Assembly: GCF_000210295.1 (NCBI RefSeq)
Contig: NC_026742.1
Coordinates: 868,001 to 932,000 of the forward strand
Length of the DNA: 64,000 nt
From: Trypanosoma brucei gambiense DAL972
Lineage: Eukaryota > Euglenozoa > Kinetoplastea > Trypanosomatida > Trypanosomatidae
Direction: 5' to 3'
Position numbers and translations under genes: made by a program. The notes under the pieces are model-generated. The model saw nothing but the letters and a program-made list of their open reading frames with translations, was not told the origin of the DNA and ran no database searches. Shown in pieces: positions 41,198 through 52,751 of the stretch (the first letter of the stretch is position 1; the number at the start of each line of letters is the position of its first letter).

Positions 41198-41880
41198 TGT
41201 AAAAGTTGTATCTTAAAAATACCATCAGTGGACACTTATTATTGAAGCCCTTGTTATACGATGACATTACGGGATATAATGTCAGTCACCAACACAAAAA
41301 AAAAACGGCTCCAGAATAACAAGAGACCCTCTTTGTCACCACCATCATTTCTATCATTTACCACACACAAAATAATCACCATATTTATAAACTGGCAGGT
41401 GGAAAAAAAGGAAGTCACATACGTAATCATCAATCCCCTCAGTGAACTCTCATCACCCTAAATTTAGAGAAGTTCGTTACATAAGCAAAAAACAAACGGC
41501 AATAACGCTACTTGTGTTAGCACAAAACCAAATACTCCATCCTTACAGCAAATACAAAGAGCATTCACACACTTCGCCACCCCACAAGATGCAGATAGAG
41601 GATGAAAAGCCACAGTTATCACAACTTACAATTAAGACAACTCAAGTACTGACACTCCAGCGAAATAGACGATCAGTGACACGAAACATGTGAGCACGCA
41701 CATGCAACGTCTTGCATGTATTTTATTATGAGGTAGGGGGAACGTATCCGAAAGTATATGCTACATGGTAAAATTACTAGTATTAGCCACGGCGCTATCG
41801 AGACGTGTCGAGCAGTACCGAATCACAGTTGCCATAGATTTCATTGAAACGTAGGTAGAAAAGAGGTAATCTTGGATAAT
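41198..41880. other. Intergenic region
   Basis: About 680 bases with no gene recognised. An A10 tract lies near 41297-41306. Confidence 0.45.
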
Positions 41881-42451
41881 ATGGCAACAAGCACGGAAGG
41901 TGGATGGCCAGTAGCAGCGGCAAACATGACAATTCTACCTTACTGGAACCGTTACTCTGAATGTGAGGAAACGCAGCGCCGTCACTTGCAACACTTGTCA
42001 CCGCACGTATTTTCCTCCTTACTCGACACATCGGCTTTCAGTCAAGCACAAATATGGGAGATTATTGCCATGATTCCCATTACTAACACTGTAAGTTTTC
42101 TGGTGCCAGCGGCTTTTCATACGCACCCATGGCAGAATTCTAAACCTTCAAATGATTTAACTAGTCACTTGTGGGATGCGATTTGGCGTGCAGTTTATCG
42201 GTAATTCTCAGAGATGCACTGCCCTTGTTTCCGAGCCTAAGACATCATTGTATTGCATGTTTGTGTACCACATTCTCAACCGTGCTCAACCGAGACTCCC
42301 ATACAGTGCCTTTTTGGAGGAAATATCGGCTCTACTGTCAAGACGTTGGCTTACCGAATTCGAGGAATTGCCGTGCTTTTATAATGTTGGAAGGCTGAAC
42401 ATTTCTCTGCTTCAAGTGTTCTGGAGAACGAATTATGTAAAAAACTACTAG
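41881..42451 (+). pseudogene. Plus-strand coding remnant, unidentified
   Basis: From ATG 41881 the frame reads as a plausible protein (ANMTILPYWNRYSECEETQR, PITNTVSFLVPAAFH) until a stop at about 42204. Another frame takes over from about 42176 (SLYCMFVYHILNRAQ, EEISALLSRRWLTEFEELP) to 42451. The two pieces overlap by a few codons, as expected for one frameshifted gene. It is on the opposite strand from its neighbours and no pyrimidine tract precedes it. I did not recognise the family. Confidence 0.35.
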
Positions 42452-43460
42452 GAAAAATGAGACCAGCACATGTATGCACGTCATATAAACAATCATAATC
42501 ATGTTTGCATTTAGAGGGAATACACACAAATTAAAATACTATAAGCCATTCCAATTACTTCCTCCACCGAAAAGGCGCTTTAAACACCACGAGGGTCCCT
42601 AGCATTGCATCCAACACCTTTTCACCACATTTTTGTGATGTGATTGAGCAACATTGGCGTACTCAAGCGCTTCCCTCACCCGTAGTTTTTTTTTCATCAC
42701 CCCCCAGACGCCTCGCACGAATCCTCATTTTCCATACTCTCTGACGGTCATGGCAACGATTTGAAAAAAAAAAAAATTCAGCCCAGACAATGTATCTTTT
42801 GGTGGCTTCACTTTCCTACCAATCAAATGAAAAACCCATATATCTAATTCTTTTTGATACCCCCTTCCATTTTAATTAGAGAATTGATTGGAGGTTATTG
42901 GTCCTTTTGTTAGCGCTTCCATTATTATCTGTAGGCGGTTCCCCGCTTCTACAACACGTTTGGACATTACTGTAGTTTCGACGGTTTGCTGTATACATAA
43001 CTATCCTTTTTCTTTCTCTACCTAAACGCTCATATCAAGTTTCCAAAATTAGGACGCCACACTTCGGTCCCCTACTTCAATTGACATAACTATAATCGTA
43101 ATAATGTTCATGGTTTGTGTGCACGTAGTGCGGTTCGTTTAGCCTCTTTGCTTTTCCAGATTTCACAACAAAAATACCAATATCTCTATTCATTTAACCT
43201 TTAAAATTATAAAGTTTATTCACTATTTATTTTCGTTTCTCTCCCCGTTGCTTTTCCTCTGCTCAACTTTCATTGCTCTCCATAGGTGTAAGTGGGTCAT
43301 TTTCACAGCATTGAAGTTGACCACCTCAGTTAAGTTCTCAAGTAGAAAAACACATAACCCTTCCTTTCCTTCAATCTTGTTTTCTGGTTTTATGCACTAG
43401 TGTTTTATTCTCTTCATTAACGTTAAAAATTAAAAATATATGTATTAATGATGGAATGGC
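42452..43460. other. Intergenic region
   Basis: About 1 kb of AT-rich sequence with homopolymers and no gene. Its right part is the likely 3' UTR of the ESAG2-like gene that ends at 43461. Confidence 0.5.
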
Positions 43461-44495
43461 TTATAAAACAACAAAAACAAGAATATCCATTGAGACTGAA
43501 ATTATTTTGGCGAAACTCTTTTGTTCTTCTGGTGGTCTTGTCATAGTTCCAGTGGTTTCTGCAGTACTGGTACTTGTAGCTGTTTGTGTATTTGTATTTC
43601 CATTTTTTTGTGTTTCGTCTGATCCTTTGGCTGGTGAGTTTTCCCTCGTGCTTCGCTTCGTCTGTGTATTTGTGTTGGTGTCCGTGGTTGGTTTTGTGGT
43701 TGTAGTTGTAGTAGCGGCTGTGTCGGTGTCTGCGTTTGCATTTTTGCTCATTTCTTCGACCCTCTCCACCAGACCTTCGAGTTCACTGAGCCATTTGATG
43801 CCTCTTGTATTGTCTTGATGGGATACTCTCGGATACATCACACAAATTCCGTCAGTTTCCGTCGGTGTTCCCCTGCAAGTGTGCAATCCGGAGTCCTTAT
43901 GACCTCCGTAGGTATAATAAGCACCCTCAGTCGCATCTGAGCGTGTTTTTAAACGAGTCCGGAGTTGCTTCTTCATCTCCTTAAAGTCGTCCTCTCTGGG
44001 CGCACCTTCACGACGCTTTGTCCTGCACCCATTTCTTAAGCGGATCCATGTGTTTCTGTGACCTCGCGGGTCTCGCCAGTCTGTGGAGCGATGGTGCCCG
44101 CTGTTTTCCTTGTAGCAAAGTTCGTCCTTGGGGGGAAGCTGCTCTTTTCCGTCGCACAAGCAAATAAGATCTTGCACAAGAGCCCTTCCAGCCCAGAAAG
44201 GGTTGCCTGGACTGTCCTGTCCGCAATCCATTTCTCTGTATCGTTTCCATCCGATTTCATTCACATTTTCAACATTTGCCCCAAACAATATATCATTAAC
44301 CTTTTTCTGTAGAGAAGCCACATTTACTCCTGACTTTCCTTTTATCTCTAGTGACGAGTTTATTTGTTGTGTTAAAATAACAAATTTACATAACGTTTGA
44401 TACTCCTCCTCATTAACGATGGTTCCTCCTGCAGCAGTTGCAAGCGCCAAAGACATACATACAATAAATCCTAGTGACTCCTTCCACATTTTCAT
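43461..44495 (-). CDS. ESAG2/b-VSG-like GPI-anchored surface protein, intact
   Basis: The product is 344 residues from ATG 44495; the frame upstream starts only with GTG. It begins with a signal peptide (MKMWKESLGFIVCMSLALATAAGG). The N-terminal domain carries EEYQTLCKFVIL, ALVQDLICLCDG, then Cys-containing loops and GICVMYPRVS followed by IKWLSELEGLVERV. These are the landmarks of b-type VSG N-terminal domains. A Thr-rich stalk (about 255-320) replaces the VSG C-terminal domain, and a hydrophobic tail (FAKIISVSMDILVFVVL) suits GPI attachment. ESAG2 proteins of T. brucei are related to b-type VSGs, so this is a likely chromosome-internal ESAG2 relative. It is the only uninterrupted member of the group here. 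Confidence 0.72.
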   Translation of the reverse strand: MKMWKESLGFIVCMSLALATAAGGTIVNEEEYQTLCKFVILTQQINSSLEIKGKSGVNVASLQKKVNDILFGANVENVNEIGWKRYREMDCGQDSPGNPFWAGRALVQDLICLCDGKEQLPPKDELCYKENSGHHRSTDWRDPRGHRNTWIRLRNGCRTKRREGAPREDDFKEMKKQLRTRLKTRSDATEGAYYTYGGHKDSGLHTCRGTPTETDGICVMYPRVSHQDNTRGIKWLSELEGLVERVEEMSKNANADTDTAATTTTTTKPTTDTNTNTQTKRSTRENSPAKGSDETQKNGNTNTQTATSTSTAETTGTMTRPPEEQKSFAKIISVSMDILVFVVL

Positions 44496-44990
44496 TACAC
44501 TTCCTTCAACTACTTTCCTTAAAGGAGAGCACAAACAACAAAAAAACAAGTCATATGCCTCCAGCTTCACTTCCAAACAGACTGTGTAACCCACACAGCA
44601 ACACTTTTACCTGGAAACCCCCTTTTATTTTCGGTGCACTGAACTGAATTGAAGGGAACTGTATCTCTTGCAGATATGTGTCCCATTTCTTTTTTTTAGC
44701 GTCATAAACGATGGGAAATACGCCATTAACACGTTAATGCACATACACCGAACATAATCCCCTCTTCATTGCCTCTGCTAATACCCTTCAAGTAAAGGCA
44801 AGAGAAAATAACATGCTATTCTAACACAATAATTAACTATATCTGTCTTGATAGCACATTACACGTGAATACTAGAAGCTGAATAATCATGCACTATCAT
44901 CCTCACTCTCCGTAGATCGGTAAAAAGAGCCATCAAAAGAACTCAAAGGTAGAAACCCGAATCGTCAAGCGTTAGAATTTTCGATTTCTC
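44496..44990. other. Intergenic region
   Basis: About 500 bases with no gene. It probably includes the 5' UTR of the ESAG2-like gene. Confidence 0.45.
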
Positions 44991-47310
44991 ATCAAACGTT
45001 GTGCTAACAGTATTTGGGTTTGAAATGTTCATATCGTAGCCTTTAGGATGCGGCCCATACAGCGGTGGTTACAACATTCAAAAGTCCTGTGAGACCGTCG
45101 AGTTGGCACAAAAGAAGCCAACCGAACCGTACGCATCGCCACTGGAAGCGGAAGCAATAGGAAGAGCGTACACGCGGCTTGAAAAGCACGAAATTTCTTA
45201 ACCTCATATGGTCGTCGCGGACGTTTATCGTGCTAACAGCACAGAGCACTCCAGGGAAACCAGAGGCCACAAGACACGTTTGCAGTATATAATCAAAGCG
45301 ATAATAGCAAACGTGCTTGGGCACTCAGATCTTGCCAAGGCATACACAGGACACTTACTGGTACTCGTGCCGAGCGGCAACCACCAAAGCGCGCCGAAAG
45401 CGGCTTACCAGAAAGAGGAAGCCCGGAATACGTAGAGTAACAACAACGTCGACAAGTACTCCAATACCGCCTAGCCAATTAAAGTTTCATCAAAGTATTT
45501 GGCGAATACGGAATAATAGCGATCAACGTCCATATTATATCGTGCATCACACACGGGTAGTTTATATCAGAGCACTGCCCAGGATGGAATAGGCCTTTCA
45601 ACAGTAATTTCCATACCCACCAAAACCAGAATTTGAGCCACCGTCCCGGAGTGTTGGCGAAGTATGGGAGCACAAAAACGGTAGGCAACCGCGCGATACA
45701 CCATTATTGGATCTTTCAACCCGTCATCACGCATACCGCATGACACAACGCACACGACGAGGGTGGGATCGACGTAAGTGAAGAGGATAGCTGAAAAATA
45801 TGGGTCTTATTCCAAAAAACGAAGTTCACCATGAGCTGGAGATGGGAAGCAAGAGAGAGGCTACCGCGTGTATGGTAAGCTCAATCCGCCGTAGCGAGTG
45901 AATGAATCAACGTACGGAGAAGCGGACCCATCGGAACCAGGTACGCACCCTTTTAGCTGAAGAAATCCAACACTACCAGTTTCCCGCTTTGGATACCAAC
46001 ACCAAATTTAACGAGCCCGATGTTATGATAAGAGATTGTGTCTCTCATAATCACGCGAGAGCTTGCAACAAACCCTTCCTTCAGAGTCACCGCCGACGAA
46101 TTAGCAGCACTACGCACCTTCAACGGAATCGAATTCCGCATGACGAGATATCACCCCATGGTGGGTCTTGAGCTGATTCTGATGGCGTTTAGAAGCGGTT
46201 TCCAAAAACACCTGCAACGTGTGAAAGAGAAAAGAAGGACGCTTCCACCATCGCCTATCTGCAGCTGATGCATCCCGTTCTCAGATTTGGGTTGCCTCTG
46301 ATCTTCTCAAAAATCACGACCATGAGAGCTGCCGCAACTTTATCATCGAAGGCTGGTCGAATTGCTTTGAATTCGCAACGATCCTATTGGCGCGGGCAGC
46401 AACAGGAAGAAGGGCCAATTTAAGAAATTTGGAGGGTCCATAATGCCTTTCGACAAAACTAAAGCAAACATAAGTGCCTACATACGCTAGTTCACGGTAC
46501 GACCATGAACAAGAGGAACATCTCGGCAAAGGAATCGCCGAGTGGGGCCGATACAAATTAAATACATGAGACAATTCCGCAAACGCCGAAGGCAACAATC
46601 ACGAGCGCCGAGACGCCAAAACTTGAATCTTACGCGAGGTTGCAGCAGAACGGTCTTTCCCCAAAGGGGAGGAAGCGACAGCACCAATAGAGCGGCACTC
46701 GCGTGTCTAAATAATGGGGGCCCAGCGCCAGCCAAGTGGTCGCTTAAGAAATATCCTGCTCATTGTATCAAGCGTGGAAAAGAGGCACGAATTTTGCTAG
46801 TCGTTGGTGTGATAAAATGGACCGGGGGTTCTCGTCGCCTCTCGAGTGCGTACAAAAAAAAAAAAAAATTGCCCACCGAAACGGAGTCGTGGACGTAATG
46901 AAATCCGAAATGTTGTCGGAAAGGGGGCCGTAAGGCATTGATATTCCGAGAAATCAACACAGTCGGCGGATCCATCAACTTCGTTTAGCCCACTTTTGAT
47001 AAAGTTCAGCAATGGAACCAATAAAACGATTGGGAAACTGTCCAAAGCGCCAACATCATAAATGCAGATGGTAGCCAACAGGAGTGTTTTTCTACCACTA
47101 TGCGATGACACCCTCCTTTGCGCGTTGCAGAAATAAATGGAAAGCCGGTGTGTCGATTGCGTTGAGGAATCGTCGACGGCTTTCCGAAGTTTATATCCAT
47201 CTCGCCACTGAGGAGTTGAGGGATCCGTTGGAAGCCGGTTCAAAGTTATTTTGTTGCGGTTCAACGATGACGCGGAGCTCAGCAACGTTGGGAGATTAAA
47301 AAAAAAACAA
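44990..47310. other. Degenerate block with coding-like composition, identity unresolved
   Basis: For about 2.3 kb the sequence is richer in G and C and poorer in homopolymers than either flank, and short coding-like frames occur on both strands. On the plus strand, one piece reads FPALDTNTKFNEPDVMIRD and a neighbouring frame reads VTADELAALRTFNGIEFR, which look like parts of one protein. No frame runs longer than about 180 codons and stops are frequent. It may be a decayed retroelement, an RHS-type gene or another large gene. I searched by eye for reverse transcriptase, RNase H and RHS motifs and found none. Confidence 0.4.
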
Positions 47311-47330
47311 CGTGCGCCCACCATTTCCAC

Positions 47331-50300
47331 ATTGCTGCAGTCTTCTTATTCTCCTATTATATTTGTTACAGCTACATTTACCAGCGCAATGAAGTAATAC
47401 TTTTTGATATTATCGCCCCCGACACTTCAGTAAACACAAACAAACAATCACCAAAACATCAACTCCGCAAACTTCTTTTTTTTTTTTTGACCAACACCGC
47501 ATAATAGCGGTCAGGGAATCATGTCGAACTCTTCGGAATATCCAACGTTGCAACATCACGGCAAACACTTCCGCACACAACAGCTCCGCCGTAACTGTCA
47601 GCCCGCCCGTGTGCATTTGACTCCTTTCATGCAAGGCGATATCTGGAAGTAACGTTGTGTTCCCGCCACCAGGAGTTTTTTTTTCTTCTTTTTCTCATAT
47701 AAAAAATAAAAATCTGGTCTTAACTCCTTCCCCAGGTTACTTCACCTCACTGTGCTCATTGGATTTTATTTTATCTTATTTATTTTTTTTTTTTTGCCTT
47801 TACCTTTTCCCATGTCCACATTCCCACTTTACCGCCAGATGAGACAACATTAGCTTCATTTAACCTCTGCATGATTAACAAATAACACACACACACACAC
47901 AAAAAAAAAGAAAAGATAACCCGATAAAACCGATGTCGTACACCAATAATTTAATAAATGGAAAGAGGAATTTAAAGTAAACTGGGACAAATCGCCTTCA
48001 GATTATTGCATCATTTCCCACCTTCCAACTCGAACCCGCTGTTCTGAACCAAGTTTTTAATAATAATAATAATAATTCGCAATGAAAGATTTGTAAAAAC
48101 GCACCATTTCTATAAGTTGAGCCCCTTCCCGTACGTGTTTTTCTCCTTTTTTTTTTTGCAAAATATTTACCATCATTAAAAAGGAGATGAGAACAGTACA
48201 AAATAGAAAGTTTTTTTTTAAAAAAAAAATGAGCATAAACGAACATAATTCCCACTTAAATTATTATACATAATTCCACCCTTTTCCCTAAAATGGAATG
48301 ATTAATATTTATATTTACCTCCGCTTCGTGTATAAATTAAGAACTTATTTCATTTTTTTTTTTCAGCGGCATTTTTTTTTTTTTAGTTACTGAATAAAAC
48401 ATGCGCTTCGTGACACGTTGTTTTGTTACCTTCATTCAACTTATTAGTGATTTTCGAGATGTCCTTTATTTATTTCTGCCATATAATTTGAAGGTTTCTT
48501 TACAAAATTAAATATACACATGCAAATCACAATTCCACTGATAAGACAACAGTTGTAATGTAAAACTAATGACTCCTACTGATGCCCTCTTTTCTTTTCT
48601 TTTCTTTTTTTTTAAATACATATTTAAATAAATAAATTAATTAATTTACTTATTTATATGTTTTACATACGCATATGCATTCATATTCATTTGTGGCTTG
48701 TCATAAAAAACCCGCTCCTCTCTTCTAATAAACTATATAAAATATAAAATTAACTTGACTTAAATAAACTTAATCTAAACTATTCCTTGACTCATCACAC
48801 ATCTCATTACCCTTCTTTTTTTAAATATAAATAAATAAATATAAATATATATATATTGATTCGTGTGTGTGTGTCTGTGTAATGGAAAAAAATTAAATAA
48901 GAAAAGAAACGAAAAGGCAAAAAGGAAAAAAGAGAAAAGGAAAATTGATTTAAAATACCGAATGAAATAATAGCAATAATAATAATAATAATTTTTTTTA
49001 AAAAAAGGTGATCAGTTGGGGGTGAAGGGACAGTTACAAAAAAATAATAAAAAAAAACATTTTTTTTATATGAAATTAATGACACCCTCCCATAAGTTTT
49101 CCTTATTCTTTTTTTTCCCCCCCTTTTATGCGCTCACACGATAATACACAACGTAGCGTCAGTACTTAAATGTTGGCATCCGTTTGAAAGCACAAAATAA
49201 GAGGTTTAAAAGAAAATTATTATTGTTTTTTTTTTTTGAAAAGAAAAGAATGAAAAAATAATTAAAAAAATAATAAAAGGAAAGGAAAGGAAAGTAGGGA
49301 AGGAAAAAAAAAAGAAAGAAAGAAAGAAAGGGATGGAAAGATGGGTGTTGAAGTGACGCTAAAGAAAAGAAAAGAAAATAAATAAATAAATAAATAAATA
49401 ATAGAAATAACTGAAAGGAAAAAAAAAGTGGATGCGTGAGAGAGAGTGCGTGTGTGTTTGTGTGTGTGTGTACGTTAGGTTCCTCACGACTAAAATTAGG
49501 AAAAGGGAAACAAATAAATAAATAAATAAATATAAATGTTTCGTTCATATTTAAATTTACCATGTTCGTTACGCCTTCCTATTTCAGTTCATTTATCTAT
49601 TCATTCATTTCTTTATATATTTTCATTTACAATAATAATAATAATAATAAATAAATGTTTTTTTTATATTATTTTATTTTATTATCTTTATTTTTATTAT
49701 TTTCTGTTTTGTCACGTTCTTTTATTTTTTTTCTTTCTTTCTTTCCTTCTTTCCTTTTTGTTTTTGTTTTTGTTTTGTTAAACAAAAATTTAACACTCCT
49801 GCACCGTTCCTTCATTCCGATTCCGTCCCGTTCACACACTTTTTCCGTTTATTTTTTGATATTATTTTTTCTTATTATTTTTTTTTTGTAATTTATTTTC
49901 CTCATTTATCCAACGGGATCATTTCCCGCCCCTTTCGTTTCATTTTTAGCATTAAAAAAAAAAAAAAATTAAAAATACAAAAAAAAAATAAATCGAACCG
50001 AACCGAAGAGATGAGGCAACAAAATCACAAAAAGAACAAACAAACAAACAAACAAAAAGACAAGGAAATAAAAATAAAAGTAAGGAAGACAAGAGGGATG
50101 ATTATTATTTAAATAAAATAATTTTTTTCATTAAAAAAAAAAGGTATTGTTCCACACAGCTTTTGGAAAGTTTTTACGCGGAAATAATACGTAAAAACAT
50201 GGAAACACGAAAAAAAAAACAAGAAAAATAACATAACATAAAATAATATATAAAATAATAAATCAGTGCACAGGCTTACGTCATGCAACTGAAGAAAGAG

Positions 50301-51362
50301 AAACAAAGAGGAAAACATAAATAAACAAAAATATATTACATTTTTAATGTTTGAAAAAAAAAAATGTAAATGTAAATGTAAAATTAACAGATTTGCCGCA
50401 CTTCGTGATGTTTACACACATAAATAAAAGCGGATGGGACGGATTGTGCATATGTTGGATCACCACGTGTGTTACGTTGAAGTTAGTTCATTAATTAAAA
50501 TTATTAATCATTTAAAAGGAGAAAGAGAATTAATTTTTTTAAAATAAAAATAAATAAAAATAAAAAGACAAAATAAAATAAAATAAACAAAACAAACAAA
50601 CAAACAGGAGGGATTGTACCGTTACTTGTTGATAACCATAGTAACAATAATATTAATAATAATATTAATAATTGTTTAACCATAGTTACTAATAATTGTT
50701 AATAAAAGCAGGGCTGGCGGTAACGAGTAAATGAATGAATGGAGATTGCAAAAAATTTGAGAGGTGCGCACATTTGTGGGCGGGGGGGAGGGGGGAAAAA
50801 AAATAAATAAAAATACGTCCACACGAGTACACGCAAGTGACTTTTTCTCTTTCCCTCTTTTGTTTTTTTTTATTTATTATTCATTCTTTGTCTTCTTCCC
50901 TCTCTCTCTATCTCTCTCTCTCTCTCTCTGCACACACACACACACACAAAAAAAAAAGAAACAAAAACGTAAAGAAAAAAACAAAAAGTGACCCGTCCCC
51001 TCATCGTTAATTTTACTCCACCGTTTTCTTCCTTCCGCTCCTCAAATACTCGCGTTACACCGATTAAATTTTTTTTTCCTACCCTTTTTCTTCTTTTTTT
51101 TTTTAAAAAAAACTCTCTTCCAGTTTCTTTCTCCTTCTTTCTTTCTTTCTTCTTGTCGTTTCCCTTTGTTAGCCGCTACCCTATACAACTTCTTAATCCG
51201 TCTTCCTTTTTTTCTATTTTTTCTTTTTTTTAAAAAAAAAAATAAGAAAAACCTTTTAACCAATTCAATAAACGTTTTGCTCTCATTTATTTTTTATTTT
51301 ATGCCTTTTTTTTTCTTTTTCATTCATTCATTCATTTATTTATTACCTCCTCTTAGGGACAG
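47331..51362. other. AT-rich low-complexity stretch downstream of the transporter gene
   Basis: Four kilobases with no credible gene. It is dense in A and T homopolymers, short tandem repeats such as AAAT, AATA and GAAA, a CA run near 47887-47901, a TG run near 49452-49470 and a CT/CA cluster at 50901-50946. ORFs here translate to runs of Phe, Ile, Leu and Lys and are spurious. Since the transporter gene on the right is transcribed leftward, at least the part near 51360 is its 3' UTR. Confidence 0.6.
50625..50705. repeat. Degenerate AT-rich duplication with CCATAGT motif
   Basis: Two related units, each with AACCATAGT followed by an ACTAATAAT- or ACAATAAT-type stretch, lie about 43 bases apart. 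The AATATTAATAAT core is close to a dyad. It recalls the TTA-rich parts of trypanosome repeats but is too short to assign. Confidence 0.35.
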
Positions 51363-52751
51363 TTATGATTCCGGAAGAGCCGTCATAACCGCCAGAGCCA
51401 ACATGGAGCCGGCAAAGAGGCCGAGTAAAAGGGCCAAATTCCCACAAATGGCGGCAAGGGAGCGTTGACCCGCAGTTGTTAAAGAGCCGGTACGTGGCGC
51501 ATAAATCATAGACATACCACCAAAATAACCATTTGTGAGACCCCAAAGAAGACAAAGAATATAAGGGAGTGCGGAACCGGGAATGATGCCGCGCACGCAC
51601 AACACAAGCAGTGGAATGATCAACAAACGAGCGAACGTTCCGATAAGGACCACGATGGGCGATGGGCGCAGCTGCTTGAACTGAAGTACGAGGCGGGAGA
51701 GAAAGTCACCGAAGTTAAACATAGCGGCGGTGAGAGTTATGTACCATCCATCTTTCACTTCAACGGCGAAAAATACACCGGGGAAGACGAGGAGGGTAGC
51801 AAAAAATACGAAGAAACACGAGACCAACATGGGCCAAATGCGCTTCACCACAAACCACAAATTAGCATCGAGCATTTGTTGTGCGTTGGTGGTGCCATCA
51901 ACCTGATCGGTATCCTTCATCTTATCCGGATCTTCGCTGACGTTCAGGACATTCATCTTGGAAGTTGACTTCTCCACCCGTTCGCCCTCCTCTCCGGCAT
52001 TAGCTTCTTGGTCTGTAATGGTCTCTTGAACAGGTTCATTACTTTCCACTGCGCTCTCTTTCGCTGCAGCATGCCTAAACTCAGCGGCGTATTTTATCGC
52101 ATAAGGATTCTTCGTTAGCAGAGCCAAAAGAACACAGGCAATCACCTGAATAAATATGACAATACCAAAGTATATCCTCGACTGAGTTAACATGCTGTCG
52201 AAGCTATCATCCATCGAAGCTTTAATAATGATAGACATGAGGGAAGTAATGAGCCCGGAAACACCAAGACCCCACACAATAGCCCCATAAAACCTCGTTG
52301 GAAACGGTCCCACCAGTGCCGCATTACTCGAGTCGCAAAGTGTTTTGGAAACACCACCAACCAAAGCAATAATTATAATAGTTGCTTTGGCGCCTGCTTC
52401 ACTGGTATGGCACACGGTGATAAGTATAAGCGCAATAAGTTCTACAAGAGGAATAGTGAGGCCAAAGATAAGCCGGATCCGGATGGGGATTCGCCTTCCA
52501 ACATTCGTCAGCATAAAAGTTTCCAGAAGCACCTGAGCACTAAACACTGCGGCGTTGTAGTACGTGAGTATGTTGTTCCAGAAATTCTCATTCTCTGTTT
52601 GAGCGTCCGAGCTTCCTTGTGCATACTTGTAGTATTCCGTAAAGAAGGCTGGTATGGAGTAAATGGCATTTGTCACCATCATCACCGACATCCCAAAAAA
52701 GATGAAGGTAACATAGACGACGAACTCAGAAAACGACTCAAACCCGAGCAT
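51363..52751 (-). CDS. NT10: P2-class equilibrative nucleoside/nucleobase transporter (AT-P1/NT10-like)
   Basis: The product is 462 residues, the usual length for this class. It is polytopic with an equilibrative nucleoside transporter (SLC29) layout: about 11 membrane segments and a long charged cytoplasmic loop (about 220-290) between segments 6 and 7. Family features include FGMSVMMVTNAIYS at the start, NAALVGPFPTRFYGAIVWG (about 155-175), SRIYFGIVIFIQV, FNFGDFLSRL and YAPRTGSLTTAGQRSLAA near the C-terminus. It closely resembles the T. brucei P2/AT1 adenosine transporter but differs in many positions. From memory of gene order beside uL29m and DSS-1, it matches AT-P1/NT10. African trypanosomes cannot make purines and depend on such carriers in the plasma membrane. 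The exact substrate cannot be read from sequence. Confidence 0.88.
   Translation of the reverse strand: MLGFESFSEFVVYVTFIFFGMSVMMVTNAIYSIPAFFTEYYKYAQGSSDAQTENENFWNNILTYYNAAVFSAQVLLETFMLTNVGRRIPIRIRLIFGLTIPLVELIALILITVCHTSEAGAKATIIIIALVGGVSKTLCDSSNAALVGPFPTRFYGAIVWGLGVSGLITSLMSIIIKASMDDSFDSMLTQSRIYFGIVIFIQVIACVLLALLTKNPYAIKYAAEFRHAAAKESAVESNEPVQETITDQEANAGEEGERVEKSTSKMNVLNVSEDPDKMKDTDQVDGTTNAQQMLDANLWFVVKRIWPMLVSCFFVFFATLLVFPGVFFAVEVKDGWYITLTAAMFNFGDFLSRLVLQFKQLRPSPIVVLIGTFARLLIIPLLVLCVRGIIPGSALPYILCLLWGLTNGYFGGMSMIYAPRTGSLTTAGQRSLAAICGNLALLLGLFAGSMLALAVMTALPES

Noticed and set aside
48807..49563. Minus-strand ORFs rich in Phe, Leu and Ser
   Set aside because: They arise from A/T homopolymers and have no domain or codon pattern of real genes.
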